64,000 bases of DNA from Oscillibacter faecalis_A (GCF_029218125.1 NZ_JARFXX010000006.1:1-64000), one strand, 5' to 3'; numbered from the stretch's first letter, positions 1 to 8,934 are shown. The notes: generated by a model not told the origin, from the letters alone. Translations and numbers: made by a program.

Positions 1-60
1 CAAGGTGTGGAAGCGCAGTAATGTGTGGAGCTGACTTGTACTAATAGCCCGAGGGCTTGA
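1..60 (+). rRNA. 23S rRNA, 3' end (partial)
   Basis: The first 60 bases match the conserved 3' terminus of bacterial 23S rRNA, ending in the GACTTGTACTAATAG and CCGAGGGCTTGACC segments. The rest of the gene lies before the window. tRNA-Lys, tRNA-Glu and 5S follow on the same strand, so this is the end of an rRNA operon. The exact mature 3' end is uncertain by a few bases. Confidence 0.95.
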
Positions 61-230
61 CCTACGAATGAAGCAGGCAAGGCCTGAAACATGGAAGAAG
101 TTGCATTGTTCGGTTTTGAGGGTACATATAATCGCGAGCGGTTTATGTAATCTCAGTGCTTTTGGAAAGAAAGCGGCAGGAGAAGGCTGATTTAAAGTTT
201 TCTTTGCGTATTTTTTCCAAAAGAAAGTGC

Positions 231-306
231 GCGCCTTTAGCTCAGTTGGTAGAGCAACTGACTCTTAATCAGTGGGTCCCCGGTTCGAGTCCGTGAAGGC
301 GCACCA
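231..306 (+). tRNA. tRNA-Lys (anticodon CTT)
   Basis: A 76-nt cloverleaf with a 7-bp acceptor stem (GCGCCTT with AAGGCGC) and an encoded CCA end. The anticodon stem ACTGA/TCAGT encloses loop CTCTTAA, giving anticodon CTT for AAG codons. It lies between 23S and 5S rRNA, one base before tRNA-Glu. Confidence 0.97.
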
Positions 307-307
307 T

Positions 308-382
308 GGCCCGTTGGTCAAGTGGTTAAGACAGCGGCCTCTCACGCCGTTAACATCGGTTCGAATCCGGTACGGGTCACCA
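308..382 (+). tRNA. tRNA-Glu (anticodon CTC)
   Basis: A 75-nt cloverleaf with acceptor GGCCCGT paired to ACGGGTC, encoded CCA, and anticodon loop CTCTCAC (anticodon CTC, GAG codons). It directly follows tRNA-Lys and is probably cut from the rRNA precursor. Confidence 0.97.
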
Positions 383-574
383 GTTCAAAATAGCCTCTTA
401 GGCACACATCCCGCTCTGCGAGCGTGATGAGATGCCGGACGAGCCTGTTTTTCGCCTATCGCACTGCAAATGCTGCGCTGGTTAGCAGCGCGAGCAGGAC
501 GGGAGAACGCTTCCTTTTCTGTCTCGAAACGCTGACGATGGTTTCTCGGCGGAGTTACGAGAGTTAAAAAGCTC

Positions 575-603
575 TTGACAAAAGGCGCGAAGGACAATAT
601 AAT
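575..603 (+). promoter_or_regulatory. Consensus sigma-A promoter in front of 5S rRNA
   Basis: TTGACA at 575-580 and TATAAT at 598-603 are separated by exactly 17 bp, a perfect match to the vegetative consensus. It points at the 5S gene about 35 bp downstream, so 5S can be made independently of the 23S-tRNA transcript. The stretch 383-574 before it shows no gene. Confidence 0.85.
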
Positions 604-637
604 ATAGTTTGTTTTCGGGCAGTGCCCGATGACATAG

Positions 638-755
<118 letters not shown>

Positions 756-759
756 ATTT

Positions 760-795
760 CCCCGCAGAGTTTTCGCTCTGCGGGGAGTTTTTTTA
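760..795 (+). terminator. Intrinsic terminator after 5S rRNA
   Basis: A 10-bp stem (CCCCGCAGAG with CTCTGCGGGG) closed by TTTTCG and followed by a GTTTTTTT run. It ends the rRNA/tRNA operon. Confidence 0.92.
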
Positions 796-872
796 TTTCC
801 GGCTATTCACAGTTCCGCCCGACGTTTTAGCGCAATAACACGGCGTGTCTGTCACTTGCTGCCGCTCGGGAC

Positions 873-1022
873 TCATTTTCTCTTTTCGTGCTTTGGCCGA
901 TTTTCTTCGGTCCAGTTTCTCGGGTTGGTATCGTCGGGAGCAAGGCCGGCGAGGATGGTTTCATAGTGAGCAACCTTCTCGTCCATATATTTTACGGTAG
1001 TTTTTGCCTCAGACCCACGCAT
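873..1022 (-). pseudogene. Short ORF remnant, 49 codons
   Basis: A 49-codon minus-strand frame with protein-like composition (KYMDEKVAHYE, then a charged NWTEENRPKHEKRK tail). It has no ribosome binding site, so it looks like the C-terminal end of a decayed gene, possibly from a mobile element. I do not recognise the family. The rest of 796-1290 shows no other gene. Confidence 0.3.
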
Positions 1023-1309
1023 GTGGGGGACTTAAATTTGGGATGGTTGGGAGTGCTTTGACATTAGATTACTTGATAAGAAAGTTACGAATACAATTAT
1101 AAAGCAGCTGTTTGATGTCAAATAGGAATGTTTGTGTCACAGCGATAGTTTACTCCTTTGCAGACTGTGGACAAGTAGTGCGAGAAAAGTAGTATGACAT
1201 TTGAAGCAAATTTATATTTTATGTAAACTTGTAAAATGGTCTGGAAATTTCAAGCAGAATATGCTATCATCATAGAGCATCTATAAAATCCAAAAGGAGG
1301 CTATTGCGG

Positions 1310-2146
1310 ATGTCATTTCTACACGCAGTACTGCTGGGCTTGATTCAGGGCGTGGCAGAATTTCTTCCGATTTCCAGCTCCGGCCATCTGGCAATCGCGG
1401 AGCAGTTGTTAGGCGTGGAAGGCGCTTCGGAATTTCCGGGCTTTTTTGATGTGCTGCTGCATCTTGGCACCTTGGCGGCGGTGTTTGTCGCCTATTGGCC
1501 GGAGATCAGGGACATGATCGTGGAATTTTTCCGTGGAATCGATGATTTGGCTCATGGAACAACACCTACGCCGGTACCGCCGGCCAGACGCATGATTCTG
1601 CTGGTGATCTTAGGTACATTACCGTTGTTTGTGATTTTGCCGGTCAAGGACTGGATCGAGGGCCTGAGCAGCAATCTCTATGTTGTGGGGGCCGCGCTGT
1701 TGATTACGGGCTGTCTGTTGTTTATATCTGACCGGGTTCGCAAGGGGCGTAAAAATGAGCGGAGCGCACGGTTGTCCGATGCATTGATCGTCGGCGCCGC
1801 GCAGGCGTTGGCTACCTGCCCGGGGCTGTCCCGCTCCGGTACAACCATTGCTGCCGGATGTTTTCTGGGATTTGACCGCAAATTTGCGGTGCGCTATTCG
1901 TTTATCCTGTCGATTCCAGCAGTCTTGGGCGCAAATATTTTGAGCCTGAAGGATGCTCTGGGCGGTGAAATTGTCTGGGGGGATGTACCGGCCTACATTG
2001 TCGGCGTTTTAGTGGCAGCCGTGGTGGGCTATGCCTGTATCCGGCTTTTGAAAATGATTGCTGACAAGGGAAAATTCGGAGCGTTCGCCTACTATTGCTG
2101 GGTGGTTGGTATTCTGACCATCATTCTGACAGCGGTAAAGCACTGA
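1310..2146 (+). CDS. uppP: Undecaprenyl-diphosphatase UppP (BacA family)
   Basis: Removes a phosphate from undecaprenyl pyrophosphate, recycling the lipid carrier of peptidoglycan synthesis; the family also confers bacitracin resistance. The 278-aa protein has about eight hydrophobic segments. The signature LIQGVAEFLPISSSGH lies near residues 11-26, and the second conserved loop CPGLSRSGTT is in the middle. The ATG at 1310 is chosen over an in-frame TTG at 1304 because AAAGGAGG (1293-1300) is 9 nt from ATG but only 3 nt from TTG. A weak promoter, TGGAAA (1242) with TATCAT (1265), is possible. ftsK follows 31 nt downstream on the same strand, so they may be co-transcribed. Confidence 0.95.
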   Translation: MSFLHAVLLGLIQGVAEFLPISSSGHLAIAEQLLGVEGASEFPGFFDVLLHLGTLAAVFVAYWPEIRDMIVEFFRGIDDLAHGTTPTPVPPARRMILLVILGTLPLFVILPVKDWIEGLSSNLYVVGAALLITGCLLFISDRVRKGRKNERSARLSDALIVGAAQALATCPGLSRSGTTIAAGCFLGFDRKFAVRYSFILSIPAVLGANILSLKDALGGEIVWGDVPAYIVGVLVAAVVGYACIRLLKMIADKGKFGAFAYYCWVVGILTIILTAVKH

Positions 2147-2177
2147 TTATCGAAATATTTTTACGGAGGGTTTGATT

Positions 2178-4835
2178 GTGGCTTCCACATCACAAAAGAA
2201 AACAACAGGAAAAAAGAGCGGTACGTCTGGAAGCCGGACTGCCGCCCGCAAGCCGCAGCCCCGGCCTATCCGCCGGGAGGTGGGCGGCGTGGTGTGCCTG
2301 ATACTGGCGCTGTGTGTGTTCGTTAGCTATTTTGGCATCAGTGCCATTTTTATTGACGCTTTGGCTATGCTGGCTAAAGGTCTGATCGGCTATGGATATT
2401 GGGTCCTTGGCCCGGCCTTGGTCTTGACGGCGTTTATACTCCTTTTCCATCATGGCCGGCCGGTGACGCTGCGGGTCATCAGTGCCATGCTGCTGCCGGT
2501 GCTGCTGGGCAGCCTCGTTCATATGCTGCGGGTGAAAGAGGCCTATGCCTCGTCTATCGGGATTATCCCGGCACTCTGGAAGGACGGAATTGCCCTGCAA
2601 TGCGGCGGCGTTCTGTCCGGCGTACTGGCGCAGGGATTTGTAGCGGTATTTTCTAAAATCGCCTCGATCATTATTTTCACAGTCCTGCTGGTGGTGCTGA
2701 CCATGGTGGCTCTGCGGCTCACCGTGGGAGCGCTGATTGAAAAGCACCGAGAGCGTCCGCGCTATGAGGTGGAGCCGGAGGAGCCTATCCAGACGGGCAA
2801 GCGTACACGAAAGCCGGAACCGGCTATTCCGGCAGAAAGCAGCCGTGCCAGAATCGATATTCCTGTGGATGACCCGGTGGACGCTCCGGCACCCAAACCG
2901 GAGAAGACGGGTTTTACCGGCTTTTTCCGGCACAGGTCTGAACAGCAGAAGACACCGGCGCAGATTGTGGCGGCGCAAAAGGCTGCCGCAGAGGAGTCGG
3001 AGCCCTATGAGGATGGCGACCCCTTTGCCGTGAAAGCACCGGCAGCGCCGGTGATGCCGCCGAAGCCCATTCAGGCCAGGGAGGAACCGGCACCGCGACC
3101 CGCCATTCCCACTATGGAGCCGGTGGTGCTCTCCCAGCCGGAGGAGCCTGCGGCGGCTGCACAGCCGATGACTGCATCGCCTGCAGCTTCAGCTTCCGTC
3201 AGCGCTCCGGCTGCGGCGGTACAGGAGCCGCTGTCCAAAAAGGCGGCGGCACAGGCCGTAGCAGCGGAGACTGCCGCCGTGACCGCGGAGATTGCGGAGA
3301 ATATGACCGGGAGCGAAACGGAGTACCGCTATCCGCCGGTGAGCCTGCTGCGGGAAAATCAAGGAGAAAACCACATTGCGGCAGGAGCGGAACTGCGGAA
3401 CAATTCCCGCCGGCTGGCGGAGACTTTGTCCAGCTTCGGCGTGGACGCCAAGGCGGGCGATGTGATTCACGGCCCCTCGGTCACGCGGTATGAGTTCACG
3501 CTGGATCAGGGTGTGAAGCTCTCCAAAATCACAAACTTGCAGGACGATATCGCGCTGGCGCTGGGAGCCAGCGGCGTGCGTATCGCCGCTGTGCCGAATA
3601 AGATTTCCGTTGTTGGCATCGAGGTCCCCAACAGGACCGTGACGCCGGTGCTGATTCGGGATGTTATTGAGTCCCGGGACTTCATGGAGCACCCCTCCAA
3701 AACGGCCTTTGCGCTGGGCCGGGACATCGGCGGACGGAATATCATCGGCAACATCGAAAAGCTGCCCCATGTGCTCATTGCCGGTACCACGGGCTCCGGT
3801 AAATCCGTGTGCACCAACTCCCTGATTATCAGCCTGCTGTATAAATCCACTCCAGACGAGGTGCGCTTTATTATGGTGGACCCGAAAATGGTGGAGCTTG
3901 CGCCGTACAACGGAATCCCGCATCTGCTCATCCCGGTGGTGACAGACCCGAAAAAAGCGGCGGGCGCCTTGCAGTGGGCTGTGTTTGAAATGATGAAGCG
4001 TTACAAGACGTTTTCGGAAAACGGCGTGAAGAAGCTGGAGGAATACAACAAGGTCGCCGCTACCCGGGACGATTTGGAGAAGCTGCCCAGCGTAGTGGTG
4101 GTCATTGATGAGCTGGCGGATTTGATGCTGGTGGCGGCCAAGGAGGTTGAAGAGTCCATCTGCCGTGTGGCGCAGATGGGCCGTGCCGCCGGTGTGCATC
4201 TGGTCATTGCCACCCAGCGTCCCTCTGCGGACGTGATCACCGGTTTGATGAAGGCCAATATCCCCAGCCGAATTGCCTTTGCGGTGGCGTCTTCACTGGA
4301 GTCCCGTATCATTCTGGATACCACCGGCGCGGAAAAGCTGGTGGGTAAGGGCGATATGCTCTACGCACCCTTGGGCGAGGGAAAGCCCACCCGCGTACAG
4401 GGCTGCTTCATCTCCCCGGAGGAGATCGAGGCGGTGGTGGCCTATGTGAAGGAAAGCGGTGAGGCCAACTATTCGCAGGAGGTCATCGCCCAGATCGAGC
4501 AGTCCGTGCAGGAAAAGGACAATAAAGGAACCAAGGGTGCCGGCAGCGCCGCTGATGCGGAGGACAGCGACGAGGACGAACTGCTGCCCGCCGCAGTGGA
4601 TGTGGTGCTGGAAACGGGACAGGCGTCGGTCTCCATGCTGCAGCGGCGGCTAAAGCTGGGCTATTCCCGGGCCGCCCGTCTGGTAGACCAGATGGAGGAC
4701 CGGGGCATCGTCGGCCCCTTTGAGGGCTCCAAGCCCCGGCAGCTCCTTATTACCCGGGCACAGTGGGACGAAATGCGTCTGGGCGGTGCCCCTGCGGGCA
4801 CTGAGGAGACTCCGCCCTTCGATACGGAGGAATAA
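2178..4835 (+). CDS. ftsK: DNA translocase FtsK/SpoIIIE
   Basis: A hexameric, membrane-anchored, ATP-driven DNA pump. It clears chromosomes from the division septum or, as SpoIIIE, moves DNA into the forespore. Of 885 aa, residues 30-180 hold four membrane segments. A Pro/Ala/Glu-rich linker runs to about residue 380. The motor has Walker A GTTGSGKS, Walker B VVVIDELADL and the IATQRPSADVITG motif. A winged-helix gamma domain (DELLPAAVDVVLETGQ onward) binds KOPS-like sites. GTG at 2178 is chosen because GGAGGG is 7 nt upstream; an in-frame TTG at 2172 is too close. Sequence alone cannot decide between the vegetative and the sporulation paralogue. Confidence 0.95.
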   Translation: MASTSQKKTTGKKSGTSGSRTAARKPQPRPIRREVGGVVCLILALCVFVSYFGISAIFIDALAMLAKGLIGYGYWVLGPALVLTAFILLFHHGRPVTLRVISAMLLPVLLGSLVHMLRVKEAYASSIGIIPALWKDGIALQCGGVLSGVLAQGFVAVFSKIASIIIFTVLLVVLTMVALRLTVGALIEKHRERPRYEVEPEEPIQTGKRTRKPEPAIPAESSRARIDIPVDDPVDAPAPKPEKTGFTGFFRHRSEQQKTPAQIVAAQKAAAEESEPYEDGDPFAVKAPAAPVMPPKPIQAREEPAPRPAIPTMEPVVLSQPEEPAAAAQPMTASPAASASVSAPAAAVQEPLSKKAAAQAVAAETAAVTAEIAENMTGSETEYRYPPVSLLRENQGENHIAAGAELRNNSRRLAETLSSFGVDAKAGDVIHGPSVTRYEFTLDQGVKLSKITNLQDDIALALGASGVRIAAVPNKISVVGIEVPNRTVTPVLIRDVIESRDFMEHPSKTAFALGRDIGGRNIIGNIEKLPHVLIAGTTGSGKSVCTNSLIISLLYKSTPDEVRFIMVDPKMVELAPYNGIPHLLIPVVTDPKKAAGALQWAVFEMMKRYKTFSENGVKKLEEYNKVAATRDDLEKLPSVVVVIDELADLMLVAAKEVEESICRVAQMGRAAGVHLVIATQRPSADVITGLMKANIPSRIAFAVASSLESRIILDTTGAEKLVGKGDMLYAPLGEGKPTRVQGCFISPEEIEAVVAYVKESGEANYSQEVIAQIEQSVQEKDNKGTKGAGSAADAEDSDEDELLPAAVDVVLETGQASVSMLQRRLKLGYSRAARLVDQMEDRGIVGPFEGSKPRQLLITRAQWDEMRLGGAPAGTEETPPFDTEE

Positions 4836-4843
4836 GGAAATTT

Positions 4844-4875
4844 AAATGGCGAAGCGAACAGCTCCGCCATTTATT
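4844..4875 (+). terminator. Weak terminator after ftsK
   Basis: AAATGGCG and CGCCATTT pair around a 13-nt loop, followed by ATTT. The T-run is short, so termination may be partial. Confidence 0.5.
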
Positions 4876-4918
4876 TCAGTAATAAACGAAAAAACGCGGA
4901 TTTTTGCACAGAAAGCAG

Positions 4919-4947
4919 TTGACAAAAGCAAGCCGCACCGATATAAT
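4919..4947 (+). promoter_or_regulatory. Consensus promoter of the rplU operon
   Basis: TTGACA at 4919-4924 and TATAAT at 4942-4947 with a 17-bp spacer. The predicted start near 4954 leaves a leader of about 75 nt before rplU. Confidence 0.88.
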
Positions 4948-4954
4948 AATAAAG

Positions 4955-5018
4955 CCGCTTTGAATGGGTCTGTAAGTGCGCTTTGCGCGCCGCCCCCGAC
5001 AGCGAGCCCGTAAATGAA
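4955..5018 (+). promoter_or_regulatory. rplU 5' leader, candidate L21 autoregulatory RNA
   Basis: The GC-rich leader contains GCGC-TTT-GCGC and further self-complementary pieces ahead of the rplU ribosome binding site. L21 leaders that bind the ribosomal protein are known in Firmicutes, and the position fits. I could not fold it against the family model, so this rests on position only. Confidence 0.35.
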
Positions 5019-5031
5019 GGAGTTGAAACAA

Positions 5032-5343
5032 ATGAACGCAATTATCGTAACTGGCGGTAAGCAGTACAAGGTGTCCGAGGGCGATGTGATCTATATCGAG
5101 AAGCTGGACAACGAGGCTGGCGACACCGTGAAGTTCGAGCAGGTTCTGGCCATCATTGATGGCGAGAAGGCCACGTTCGGCACCCCCGTTGTGGAGGGCG
5201 CTTCCGTGGAGGCCAAGATCGTGAAGAACGGCAAGGGCAAGAAGGTTCGTATCTTCAAGTACAATCCCAAGAAGGGTTATCGCAAGCGTCAGGGCCATCG
5301 TCAGCCTTATACCAAGGTTGAGATCGGCAAGATCTCTGTCTGA
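5032..5343 (+). CDS. rplU: 50S ribosomal protein L21
   Basis: A 103-aa ribosomal protein of the large subunit, at the family's usual length. The N-terminus MNAIIVTGGKQYKV and C-terminal KKGYRKRQGHRQPYT are diagnostic. ATG at 5032 is chosen over the in-frame ATG at 5014 because AAGGAG (5017-5022) is 9 nt upstream of it. It heads the conserved Firmicutes cluster rplU-prp-rpmA; the stop is only two bases from the prp start. Confidence 0.97.
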   Translation: MNAIIVTGGKQYKVSEGDVIYIEKLDNEAGDTVKFEQVLAIIDGEKATFGTPVVEGASVEAKIVKNGKGKKVRIFKYNPKKGYRKRQGHRQPYTKVEIGKISV

Positions 5344-5345
5344 GC

Positions 5346-5678
5346 ATGACCACCGTAACCTTCCGCAGTCAGGGCAGCCGGGTGATCGGATTTGATGTCC
5401 AGGGTCACAGCGGCTATGCCGATGCCGGAGCGGACATTGTCTGCGCGGCCATTACCAGCGCAGTGCGTCTGGTGGAGACCACAGTCAATGACGTTTTGGG
5501 TTTGGCGGCAAGTATAAAGGTTTTGGAAAGCGATGCGGCCATTTCTCTCCGTCTGCCGGGAAGCCTCGGTCAAACGGCGGAGTCCACCTGTCAGGCGCTT
5601 TTGGCGGGAATGATGGTTTATTTCGCACAGCTCCATGACGAGTATCCTGAAAACATTGAAGTTCTGGAGGATGAATAA
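5346..5678 (+). CDS. prp: Ribosomal-processing cysteine protease Prp
   Basis: Removes the short N-terminal extension of ribosomal protein L27 in Firmicutes and relatives. The 110-aa protein keeps the catalytic pair in the signature GHSGYADAGADIVCAA: His21 and Cys33. It lies between L21 and L27, its substrate, as in Bacillus and Staphylococcus (ysxB position). The downstream L27 carries the matching cleavage site, so the enzyme-substrate pair is intact. Confidence 0.93.
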   Translation: MTTVTFRSQGSRVIGFDVQGHSGYADAGADIVCAAITSAVRLVETTVNDVLGLAASIKVLESDAAISLRLPGSLGQTAESTCQALLAGMMVYFAQLHDEYPENIEVLEDE

Positions 5679-5717
5679 GTCCTCCCGGAAATCTTAAAGA
5701 AAGGATGGTCCTTTATC

Positions 5718-5999
5718 ATGATGATGATCGGTTTGCAGTTCTTCGCCCATAAGAAGGGCGGCGGCTCCACCAAGAACGGTCGTGACTCCAACTCCAAGCG
5801 TCTGGGCGCCAAGCGTGCAGATGGCCAGTTCGTCAAGGCCGGCAATATTCTGGTCCGTCAGCGCGGCACCAAGATCCATCCCGGCACCAACGTGGGCATC
5901 GGCACGGACGATACCCTGTTTGCCAAGGTGGACGGTACTCTGCGCTTTGAGCGGCTGGGCAAGGATCGGAAGCAGGCTTCCGTCTACGTTGCCGAGTAA
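5718..5999 (+). CDS. rpmA: 50S ribosomal protein L27, with Prp-cleaved extension
   Basis: The 93-aa protein has the L27 core (AHKKGGGSTKNGRDSNSKRLG). In front lies the Firmicutes extension MMMIGLQFF. Family knowledge predicts Prp cleavage between Phe9 and Ala10, exposing the N-terminus that reaches the peptidyl transferase centre. Three ATGs follow in a row at 5718, 5721 and 5724; the first is taken, with AAGGA about 12 nt upstream. Last gene of the rplU operon, followed by a terminator. Confidence 0.96.
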   Translation: MMMIGLQFFAHKKGGGSTKNGRDSNSKRLGAKRADGQFVKAGNILVRQRGTKIHPGTNVGIGTDDTLFAKVDGTLRFERLGKDRKQASVYVAE

Positions 6000-6028
6000 G
6001 CACAACGGCTGAAAAGAATAAGCATCAA

Positions 6029-6068
6029 TGTAGCACAGCTTTCGTTTACGGAGTTGTGCTGCATTTTT
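6029..6068 (+). terminator. Terminator of the rplU-prp-rpmA operon
   Basis: A 12-bp stem (TGTAGCACAGCT with AGTTGTGCTGCA, two G-U pairs) is followed by TTTTTAT. Confidence 0.8.
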
Positions 6069-6139
6069 ATGCGGCCGCAGTCCTGATTGCTCAGGACACC
6101 GGACAGGCGGCCTTTATGAAAATTAAATGGAAACGCACC

Positions 6140-6168
6140 TTGACATTTGGCAAAAGATACTTTATACT
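6140..6168 (+). promoter_or_regulatory. Promoter of tRNA-Pro
   Basis: TTGACA (6140-6145), a 17-bp spacer and TATACT (6163-6168), placing the start just ahead of the mature tRNA. Confidence 0.87.
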
Positions 6169-6179
6169 ATATTAGCTAT

Positions 6180-6255
6180 CCGGGTGTAGCGCAGTTGGTA
6201 GCGCGCATGGTTCGGGTCCATGAGGCCGTGGGTTCGACTCCCGCCACTCGGACCA
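6180..6255 (+). tRNA. tRNA-Pro (anticodon CGG)
   Basis: A 76-nt cloverleaf with acceptor CCGGGTG paired to CACTCGG and encoded CCA. Anticodon loop TTCGGGT gives CGG, reading CCG. It is a single-gene unit with its own promoter and terminators. Confidence 0.97.
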
Positions 6256-6258
6256 AAT

Positions 6259-6316
6259 AATGATAATCCGAACTACATGATCCAAGTGGGTAGTGTGTTC
6301 GGATTTATCATTTCTA
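6259..6316 (+). terminator. Hairpin after tRNA-Pro
   Basis: AATGATAATCCGAAC (6259-6273) pairs with GTTCGGATTTATCATT (6297-6312) with one bulge; the tail is TTTCTATT. Probably the first of two tandem terminators. Confidence 0.6.
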
Positions 6317-6338
6317 TTGAAAATGTTTTATAAATGCG

Positions 6339-6369
6339 AGGGTAGGAGAAGTCCTACCCTTGTCTTTTT
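6339..6369 (+). terminator. Second terminator after tRNA-Pro
   Basis: A perfect 9-bp stem AGGGTAGGA/TCCTACCCT with a GAAG loop, followed by TGTCTTTTTATT. Confidence 0.8.
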
Positions 6370-6435
6370 ATTCAAAGCAGTTTATACTTACCATACAAGA
6401 TGATTAGGATGTATTCCGTAACAAAGGAGGCAAAT

Positions 6436-6975
6436 ATGCGCCGAAACAGACTTTCTATACTGAAAAGCGCAGTTCAACTTTCCATATTATATGTTCCGTT
6501 TCTTTCTCTGTTCGATTTTATGGGAGCGGTGTGTCCATTTGCAAATATATATGTTCAGGCTATTGTCAGCGCATTACTTTGCTTTTGTGTCCTATTTAGC
6601 GACAGCACAAAAACTGCATTGAAAAAATGGGGCTGTTCAATTCCGTTTACTTTGATTTTCTGGTTTGTCCTCGCCGCAACGAATTTTGATGTCCGGCTGA
6701 CCAACAAATTGTTTCCAGGATATGGATGCCTTTCGGCGGGGGCGGGATTTGCGTCTATGGTCGAGTTCGGATTTTTCACGATTGCACAGGGAATCGCCAA
6801 CCTACTGGCTATTGTTTGCAGCACCCCGTTAAGCGACAGCAAACTTCAAAAGCTGTGGCCTATCGTACAGAATGTAATTCTTCCAATAATATGTATAATT
6901 ATCATTTTTATTGTATTGTATCTTGAACTTACAATGCCGACGTGGAAGGAGATATATTACTCCGTCTATGGTTAA
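6436..6975 (+). CDS. Hypothetical four-helix membrane protein
   Basis: A 179-aa protein that I do not recognise. Four hydrophobic segments are visible: about residues 12-35, 38-58, 65-85 and a long C-terminal one around 140-165 (IICIIIIFIVLYL). ATG at 6436 is used because AAAGGAGG is 5 nt upstream; an in-frame ATG at 6400 lacks a site. It is clearly more AT-rich than uppP, ftsK or the FHA-RodA gene, and sits alone between the tRNA-Pro terminators and its own terminator. That suggests a horizontally acquired or fast-evolving gene. Confidence 0.65.
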   Translation: MRRNRLSILKSAVQLSILYVPFLSLFDFMGAVCPFANIYVQAIVSALLCFCVLFSDSTKTALKKWGCSIPFTLIFWFVLAATNFDVRLTNKLFPGYGCLSAGAGFASMVEFGFFTIAQGIANLLAIVCSTPLSDSKLQKLWPIVQNVILPIICIIIIFIVLYLELTMPTWKEIYYSVYG

Positions 6976-6981
6976 TATAGC

Positions 6982-7015
6982 AAAAGGCGGGAGCGTCTGG
7001 ATGCTCCCGCCTTTA
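6982..7015 (+). terminator. Terminator after the membrane ORFan
   Basis: GGCGGGAGC (6986-6994) pairs with GCTCCCGCC (7003-7011), followed by TTTATT. Confidence 0.78.
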
Positions 7016-7071
7016 TTCTGTGACCATTCTGTGAATTTTTCAAAACCGGGGCCGCAGACCTCAAGGCAGAC

Positions 7072-7100
7072 TATACAGCTTTCACCGAAAATGCTATAAT
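7072..7100 (+). promoter_or_regulatory. Promoter of the FHA-RodA operon
   Basis: TATACA (7072-7077) and TATAAT (7095-7100) with a 17-bp spacer. Confidence 0.65.
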
Positions 7101-7143
7101 ATCTCGAAATAGACGATTTACCTATCGGAAAGGAGAATGAAGG

Positions 7144-8934
7144 TTGCAGGAGCTATTTTCCACCGGAATACAATGGCTGGCGGCAAATCCCATGTTTACC
7201 GGCTGGTATACGGCTATTGCGCGGCTGCTGTTTCCGATATTGTCGGTCCTGATTTTGGCCCGTGCCATCCGCTCTCTGCTGCGAGTGCCCCACACGCCGG
7301 AGGTGTGGGCGCAGCTGAGCCTGCCGAACGGCAGCGGCGTGCCGCTGACCCATTGGGAGAACATCATTGGCCGGAGTCGTGCGGCGGATGTGGTGCTGAA
7401 CTATCCCAGCATCTCCCGGCAGCACGCAACTCTGTGCCGGGGGGATGACGGGGCGTGGACGCTGTATGACCTTGGCTCCAAGGGCGGCACAGCGGTAAAC
7501 GGCACGCCTGTTACGGACAAGGCACCGGTGAAGCTGGGAGACACCATCACCTTCGGCGGTGTGCCGCTGGTCTTCCTGCCGCAGACGGTAGGGGAGCAGG
7601 AGGCGCTGGAAAAGCAGCGGCAGGCAGAGAGGCCCGCCGCTATCTGGCCATCCTTTGTGTGGCTGACGGTCTTTCAGGTATTAACCGCCGTTCAGGTGAC
7701 GCTGGCGGCGGAAGAAAATGCTACCGTGCTTCTGCCGCTGAGCTTTCTGGCGCTGTGCGCCGTGATGTGGCTTTACGCGGCGGCACTGCGGCTGGGGCAT
7801 TGCGTGGGCTTTGAGCTGGAGACCATCGCGTTCTATCTCTCCACGTTGTCATTGGCTGTAACGGCCTCCAGCGCGCCGGGAAGCCTGCCGAAGCAGCTGC
7901 TGGCCATTTTGCTGGGCGTGTGCCTGTTTTTAGCGCTGGGGCTGGTGCTGCGTAATTTGGAGCGGGTGAAAAAGCTCCGCTGGCTTATGGGCGCAGGGGC
8001 TGTGGGCCTGCTGGGCATCACACTGGTTCTCGGTCACGCCAAATTCGGCGCGACCAACTGGATCTCGCTGGGAGGAGCGTCCTTTCAGCCCTCGGAGCTC
8101 GCCAAGCTCTGCTACATTTTTGCCGGCTCCGCCACGCTGGAGCGGCTGTTCCGCCGCAGAAATCTGGCACTGTTCATAGTGCTGACCGGCGTGTGCATCG
8201 GTCTTTTGGGGCTGATGAGCGATTTCGGCACGGCGGCCATCTTCTTTGTGACGTTTCTGGTCATCGCCTACCTCCGCTCCGGGGACGCCGCCACGCTGGC
8301 GCTGATCTGCGGCGGTGCGGCGTTTGGCGCGGGAATCATTGTGAAGTTCAAGCCTTACATTCTCAGCCGCTTCGCGGTATGGGGCCATGCGTGGGAAGCG
8401 GCGTCAACCAGCGGCTATCAGCAGACCCGTACCATGTCGGCGGTGGCCTCCGGCGGATTGCTGGGGATGGGTGCGGGTGAGGGATGGCTCCACCGCATCC
8501 CTGCCGGGGATACAGACCTTGTGTTCGGAATGCTCTGTGAGGAATGGGGGCTGATTATTGCGTTACTGGCTGTGGGTTGCATCCTGACGCTGGCGTGGTT
8601 CGCGGTGCGAGCGTCGCGGGTGGGACGCTCCAGCTTTTACTGCATTGCGGCCTGCGCGGCAGGCTCGCTGCTGGTGTTCCAGACCTGCCTGAACGTGTTC
8701 GGCTCGGTAGATATTCTGCCGCTGACCGGCGTGACGTTCCCGTTTGTGTCCAACGGCGGCTCCGCCATGCTGTCGGCATGGGGGCTTTTGGCTTATCTGA
8801 AGGCCATGGACACCCGGCCCAATGCCAGCTTTGCCATTGACCGCAGCGCGGAGCGGCGGCTCCGGGAGGAAACGGCGGTCCGGCTGGCGCCAGCGGAGGA
8901 CTTTACAAAGGAGGATGGTCATGCGGAAAATTGA
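7144..8934 (+). CDS. FHA-domain RodA/FtsW/SpoVE family glycosyltransferase
   Basis: A SEDS-family peptidoglycan glycosyltransferase fused to a phosphothreonine-binding FHA domain. In the 596 aa, one N-terminal membrane helix (about 20-42) precedes the FHA domain at 60-130, with GRSRAADV near 76 and SISRQHATL near 89-97. The remainder is a ten-helix SEDS core with the ATNWISLGGASFQPSELAKL motif and GFVSNGGSA-type C-terminal signature (FPFVSNGGSAML). Start is TTG at 7144, with AAAGGAG 8 nt upstream. It overlaps the penicillin-binding protein gene by 14 nt, the usual glycosyltransferase-transpeptidase pairing. The FHA domain suggests control by a Ser/Thr kinase encoded elsewhere. Confidence 0.92.
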   Translation: MQELFSTGIQWLAANPMFTGWYTAIARLLFPILSVLILARAIRSLLRVPHTPEVWAQLSLPNGSGVPLTHWENIIGRSRAADVVLNYPSISRQHATLCRGDDGAWTLYDLGSKGGTAVNGTPVTDKAPVKLGDTITFGGVPLVFLPQTVGEQEALEKQRQAERPAAIWPSFVWLTVFQVLTAVQVTLAAEENATVLLPLSFLALCAVMWLYAAALRLGHCVGFELETIAFYLSTLSLAVTASSAPGSLPKQLLAILLGVCLFLALGLVLRNLERVKKLRWLMGAGAVGLLGITLVLGHAKFGATNWISLGGASFQPSELAKLCYIFAGSATLERLFRRRNLALFIVLTGVCIGLLGLMSDFGTAAIFFVTFLVIAYLRSGDAATLALICGGAAFGAGIIVKFKPYILSRFAVWGHAWEAASTSGYQQTRTMSAVASGGLLGMGAGEGWLHRIPAGDTDLVFGMLCEEWGLIIALLAVGCILTLAWFAVRASRVGRSSFYCIAACAAGSLLVFQTCLNVFGSVDILPLTGVTFPFVSNGGSAMLSAWGLLAYLKAMDTRPNASFAIDRSAERRLREETAVRLAPAEDFTKEDGHAEN